From: Peptococcus niger
GTDB lineage: Bacteria; Bacillota; Peptococcia; Peptococcales; Peptococcaceae
Direction of reading: 5' to 3'
NCBI RefSeq assembly: GCF_900101835.1
Contig: NZ_FNAF01000003.1
Coordinates: 62,001 to 126,000, forward strand
Length of the DNA stretch: 64,000 bases
Position numbers and translations under genes: made by a program. Under the pieces are notes generated by a model that saw only the letters and a list, made by a program, of their open reading frames with translations, searched no databases and was not told the origin of the DNA. Positions 61,632-64,000 of this stretch are shown here, piece by piece. Positions within the stretch are counted from its first letter, which is position 1, and every line of letters starts with the position of its first letter.

Positions 61632-62369
61632 TTAACGGCAGTTCAACACCTCTGCAATGTGCATCACCTTGACCGGATGCGGCATCTGACCCATATCTTT
61701 CATGCGGTCCAGACGGCCGGCAATATTCATCAGGCAAGCCTGGTCGGCGCCGCAGAGGACGTCGGCACCGCTGTTGATGACATATTGTGCTTTTTCGGCA
61801 ACGATTTGTTCGGAAATCTCAGCCTCTTTGACTGAGAAGGTCCCGCCGAAACCACAGCAGCGATCGGCTTTATCAAGTTCAATGTATTCTAAGCCTTTGA
61901 CATTTTTCAATAAGGTTAAAGGCTGGTCAGTAATGCCTAAGAGGCGGGTGGCATGGCAACTTTTGTGGTAGGTTACCTTTTTGTTCAGGCGAGCGCCGAC
62001 ATCGGTGACGCCCAGGACATTGACAATAAAGTCCGTGAATTCGTAAATTTTATCGGCCATTTTAGCGGCCCGCATTTGCCAGGACGGCTCGTCTTTAAAC
62101 AACTGCGGGTATTCGTGCTTCATGGCGAAGGCACAGGAGCCGGATAAACTGACAATGTATTCAGCATCTTCAAAAGCGTTAATTGTGTTTTTCATAGCGG
62201 CTTTGGAAGCTTGCACATAGCCGGAATTGATCATCGGTTGTCCGCAGCAAGCCTGCTTTTCCGGAACGACGATGTCGCAGCCGAGGCGCTCCAATACCTC
62301 AACAGCAGCAATGCCCACTTGGGGGTAGAACATGTCTACCATGCATTGCGTAAACAAATGGATTTTCAT
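61632..62369 (-). CDS. lutA: Lactate utilization protein A (CCG domain)
   Basis: A 245-residue LutA/YkgE protein with two cysteine-rich CCG domains: [13 protein letters not shown] near residues 38-51 and [12 protein letters not shown] near 160. Such domains bind Fe-S clusters or hand electrons in heterodisulfide-reductase-like enzymes. First gene of lutABC; GAGGAAGGTG precedes the ATG. Confidence 0.92.
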   Translation of the reverse strand: MKIHLFTQCMVDMFYPQVGIAAVEVLERLGCDIVVPEKQACCGQPMINSGYVQASKAAMKNTINAFEDAEYIVSLSGSCAFAMKHEYPQLFKDEPSWQMRAAKMADKIYEFTDFIVNVLGVTDVGARLNKKVTYHKSCHATRLLGITDQPLTLLKNVKGLEYIELDKADRCCGFGGTFSVKEAEISEQIVAEKAQYVINSGADVLCGADQACLMNIAGRLDRMKDMGQMPHPVKVMHIAEVLNCR

Positions 62370-62437
62370 ATTTACACCTTCCTCAATGTTATAGTCCCTC
62401 GTTTAAATTCAGAGTGACAGTCAAAAAAGTTATCTAT

Positions 62438-62466
62438 AGTATAACAGGCTATGCAATGAACTGCAA
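62438..62466 (-). promoter_or_regulatory. Promoter of lutABC
   Basis: On the minus strand TTGCAG (62461-62466) and TATACT (62438-62443) are 17 bases apart, about 70 bases before lutA. No operator was recognised. The rest of the intergenic stretch to 62743 is AT-rich and holds a lone TATAAT at 62520-62525 on the plus strand without a -35; I see no gene in it. Confidence 0.55.
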
Positions 62467-62743
62467 AAGAATTTAACCAACAATTAATCATTTAGACGCT
62501 TAAGTCCATAAAGGATTCTTATAATAAACTTATGTTTAAATTTACAGAATAAATAAATTTGTGTGGAAGTTGCGAAAAAGAGAGAGGCTTGTAGGCAGCG
62601 TATTTTTTATAAAAGGAGCAAAATTTCAGTATAGAAAATAATGCATGAATTTGCACATTTGTAGAATTGAATGAATAAAAATCCTGTCCGGCAGCTGGGG
62701 TCTAGAGGGGAGGAATCGGTCGCCCAGCGCTTGCTGCTTAATA

Positions 62744-62788
62744 TAAAACAGACCGGTTGCTTCCAGTGTACCGGAAGCAACCGGTCTG
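62744..62788 (-). terminator. Rho-independent terminator of the Rrf2 gene
   Basis: A perfect 15-base stem, AGACCGGTTGCTTCC with its complement, loop of eight, followed on the minus strand by GTTTTATATT. Confidence 0.82.
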
Positions 62789-62814
62789 CCTTGTGGTTTT
62801 CTTTTCATTAAACA

Positions 62815-63261
62815 CTAGCCATCAACTGGCTTTAAGTCATCTATAAGTTGCTGGTTGTGCTGGAGCTGGTCTAGGGTTACGCTTTTCAAGTGTTTATCAA
62901 GGTTGGTCTGGATATCCGAAAAAACATTGTGTACGGCGCAATGGCTGGACGCATTGCGTCCGCAGGCGGCGGGGTTGTGCAGGCATTCGCTGACCACAAG
63001 ATCATCGTCCATGGCGGCAATGACATCGTACAAGGTGATATCTTCGGGTTGGCGCACTAAAGCGAAACCGCCATTTTTGCCTTGGAAAGATTCGATAAAG
63101 CCGGCGCGTTTTAGGTGAGGGACAATTTTCAAAAAATAATTATAAGGAATACGCATGTCTTCGGCGATAATTTTACCGGTCACACTGACGCCCAAGGGGG
63201 CATTAGCGGATAAAAACAGCAAAATACGAATCGCATAATCAGTTGTAACGTTTAGAGCCAT
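62815..63261 (-). CDS. Rrf2 family transcriptional regulator with three cysteines
   Basis: A 148-residue Rrf2 winged-helix regulator: MALNVTTDYAIRILLFLS, IAEDMRIPYNYFLKIVPHLKRAGFI and GKNGGFALVR are the family segments. Cys93, Cys100 and Cys108 (C-x6-C-x7-C) lie where IscR/NsrR hold a cluster, so a role as Fe-S, NO or redox sensor is likely. The ATG at 63261 with GGAGG is preferred to a start six codons earlier. Targets are not known; lutABC lies directly downstream on the same strand but beyond a terminator. Confidence 0.85.
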   Translation of the reverse strand: MALNVTTDYAIRILLFLSANAPLGVSVTGKIIAEDMRIPYNYFLKIVPHLKRAGFIESFQGKNGGFALVRQPEDITLYDVIAAMDDDLVVSECLHNPAACGRNASSHCAVHNVFSDIQTNLDKHLKSVTLDQLQHNQQLIDDLKPVDG

Positions 63262-63315
63262 TTGAATCCTCCTAAACAAATGCGGTTCTGGACCTCCTGC
63301 TACAGGTTATATTAA

Positions 63316-63360
63316 CAAAATAAAACAATAGCCCAACCGCTAACCGTCATGCAGTTGGGC
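63316..63360 (-). terminator. Terminator downstream of tRNA-Gly
   Basis: GCCCAAC-GC pairs with GC-GTTGGGC and is followed on the minus strand by TATTGTTTTATTTTG. Confidence 0.65.
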
Positions 63361-63365
63361 AATGA

Positions 63366-63436
63366 AGCGGATGAAGGGAATCGAACCCTCGTTTTCAGCT
63401 TGGGAAGCTGATGTTCTACCATTGAACCACATCCGC
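63366..63436 (-). tRNA. tRNA-Gly (anticodon CCC)
   Basis: The minus strand folds as a cloverleaf: acceptor stem GCGGATG/CATCCGC, discriminator T, D-arm with TTCAATGGTAGAA, anticodon stem TCAGC/GCTGA with loop TTCCCAA, and T-arm GAGGG-TTCGATT-CCCTT. The middle of the loop reads CCC, which decodes GGG. The 3' CCA is not encoded. Length of 71 is usual for bacterial tRNA-Gly. Confidence 0.9.
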
Positions 63437-63461
63437 ACGGTACCTTGTCTTATCTAGGTGT

Positions 63462-63490
63462 ATTATAAAGAAAGACGGTTCCTTTGTCAA
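63462..63490 (-). promoter_or_regulatory. Consensus promoter of tRNA-Gly
   Basis: TTGACA (63485-63490) and TATAAT (63462-63467) on the minus strand are 17 bases apart, a perfect sigma-A consensus 26 bases before the tRNA. Confidence 0.85.
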
Positions 63491-63575
63491 TTTCTTTATT
63501 GAAACATTTGATAATAGCTTTTAGACAATAAAGCACTTGCCTTCATGAAGAAGCGGTCTAAAATCGGGTAAATCG

Positions 63576-63604
63576 TTGACCTCATTTCCCTTTTCAAGTA
63601 GAAT
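63576..63604 (+). promoter_or_regulatory. Promoter of murA
   Basis: TTGACC (63576-63581) and TAGAAT (63599-63604) with a 17-base spacer, about 65 bases before the TTG start. Confidence 0.65.
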
Positions 63605-63630
63605 AGAAAGGCAAGTAAGGACAAAAGAGT

Positions 63631-63660
63631 AGGAGGTGGAGACTCGGCGCAGGCCGAGAC
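63631..63660 (+). promoter_or_regulatory. SD followed by hairpin before the murA start
   Basis: AGGAGGT (63631-63637) is followed by CTCGGC-GCAG-GCCGAG (63643-63658), then the TTG at 63668. The linear distance from SD to start is 30 bases, far too long, but folding the hairpin brings it to about 10-12. No other start codon exists in frame near this SD. Confidence 0.55.
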
Positions 63661-63667
63661 GATCAGT

Positions 63668-64000
63668 TTGGAAAAAATTGTCGTATCCGGTCAACAGAAG
63701 CTATCCGGGGAAGTTGCCATCAGCGGGGCAAAAAATGCCGTGTTGCCGATTATTGTGGCCACGCTTTTAACGGAAGACCAATGTACCCTATATGATGTGC
63801 CGCATCTGGCGGACGTACAAACCATCTCCGAAGTGCTGCAGTCTTTGGGAGCCGGGGTTAACTATCACGGCCATACCATGGTTATAGACGGTGCCGGCGT
63901 TTCTCAAACAGAAGCACCCTATGAATATGTACAAAAAATGCGCGCTTCCGTGTTGATTATGGGGCCGCTTTTGGCACGGTTTGGGAAAGTGAATCTGTCC
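63668..64000 (+). CDS. murA: UDP-N-acetylglucosamine 1-carboxyvinyltransferase, N-terminal part
   Basis: The first 111 codons; the gene runs off the right edge. The N-terminal EKIVVSGQQKLSGEVAISGAK-type opening (starting at 63671, key residues Gly-Glu and SGAKNAV with Lys22) and LPIIVATLLT are characteristic of MurA, which adds enolpyruvate to UDP-GlcNAc in the first committed step of peptidoglycan synthesis. The start is TTG at 63668, set by family alignment. The active-site Cys is outside the window. Confidence 0.9.
   Translation, partial: MEKIVVSGQQKLSGEVAISGAKNAVLPIIVATLLTEDQCTLYDVPHLADVQTISEVLQSLGAGVNYHGHTMVIDGAGVSQTEAPYEYVQKMRASVLIMGPLLARFGKVNLS

Noticed and set aside
62626-62808. 60-codon minus-strand frame downstream of the Rrf2 gene
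   Set aside because: It reads through the terminator hairpin of the Rrf2 gene and has no SD or homology sign.

Overview
The window looks like a chromosomal segment of a Gram-positive, largely anaerobic member of the Bacillota (Firmicutes). Supporting signs are S-layer homology (SLH) anchored surface proteins, sigma-A type promoters, strong Shine-Dalgarno (SD) sites with some TTG/GTG starts, an argCJBD cluster, a FixABCX electron-transfer system, LutABC and many Fe-S proteins. A Peptococcaceae-like host is a guess from overall character. No insertion sequence, prophage, rRNA or CRISPR array was seen. One tRNA-Gly is present.

Layout. 1-3.4 kb (minus): argC-argJ-argB-argD, behind a strong promoter with an ARG box just upstream. 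3.6-7.0 kb (minus): a fumarylacetoacetate hydrolase-family enzyme and a four-part CoA-disulfide reductase/rhodanese/TusA/DsrE fusion. 7.3-11.0 kb (plus): fixC-fixX-etfB-etfA behind a structured leader. 11.2-36.3 kb (plus): a continuous block of about 25 kb that I read as an iron/heme acquisition island. It has (a) a DUF454 protein, a heterodimeric ABC exporter and a DtxR/MntR-like regulator; (b) two membrane-anchored NEAT-type proteins and an IsdE/IsdF/ATPase heme importer; (c) a flavodoxin, a 2414-residue Shr-like haemoglobin receptor (HID-like, LRR, NEAT x3, SLH x3), a 2118-residue SLH-anchored subtilase and a secreted NEAT protein. Two similar 14-bp elements (GTTAGCTGnnnCTAA) precede units (a) and (b); one lies inside the spacer of a good promoter.

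36.4-40.0 kb: class Ia-type ribonucleotide reductase nrdAB. 40.1-46.5 kb: CynX-like MFS transporter, an uncharacterised membrane protein, a YbjQ-family protein, a two-gene ABC transporter and a Nudix hydrolase. 46.5-50.8 kb: topB, a Nim/PNPOx-like flavoprotein, a 40-residue membrane peptide candidate and a SixA-CHAD fusion. 50.8-52.1 kb: M18 aminopeptidase.

52.2-59.3 kb: a tightly coupled three-gene operon. It encodes a 1606-residue protein (HD domain, helical repeats, NadD-type nucleotidyltransferase, possible GNAT, phosphoribosyltransferase-like loop), an LDH/MDH-like NAD-binding protein and a cysteine-motif flavoprotein. I do not recognise this as a described system and consider it the best candidate for new biology here. 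59.4-62.4 kb (minus): lutA-lutB-lutC. 62.8-64.0 kb: Rrf2 regulator, tRNA-Gly(CCC) and the start of murA, whose SD is separated from a TTG start by a hairpin.

How the parts fit: the surface subtilase and Shr-like receptor could open and bind haemoglobin, NEAT proteins could relay heme through the wall, and IsdE/F/ATPase could import it. The flavodoxin could act on heme or its breakdown products, and the DtxR-like protein could regulate. This scheme is inferred from family knowledge and gene order, not demonstrated.
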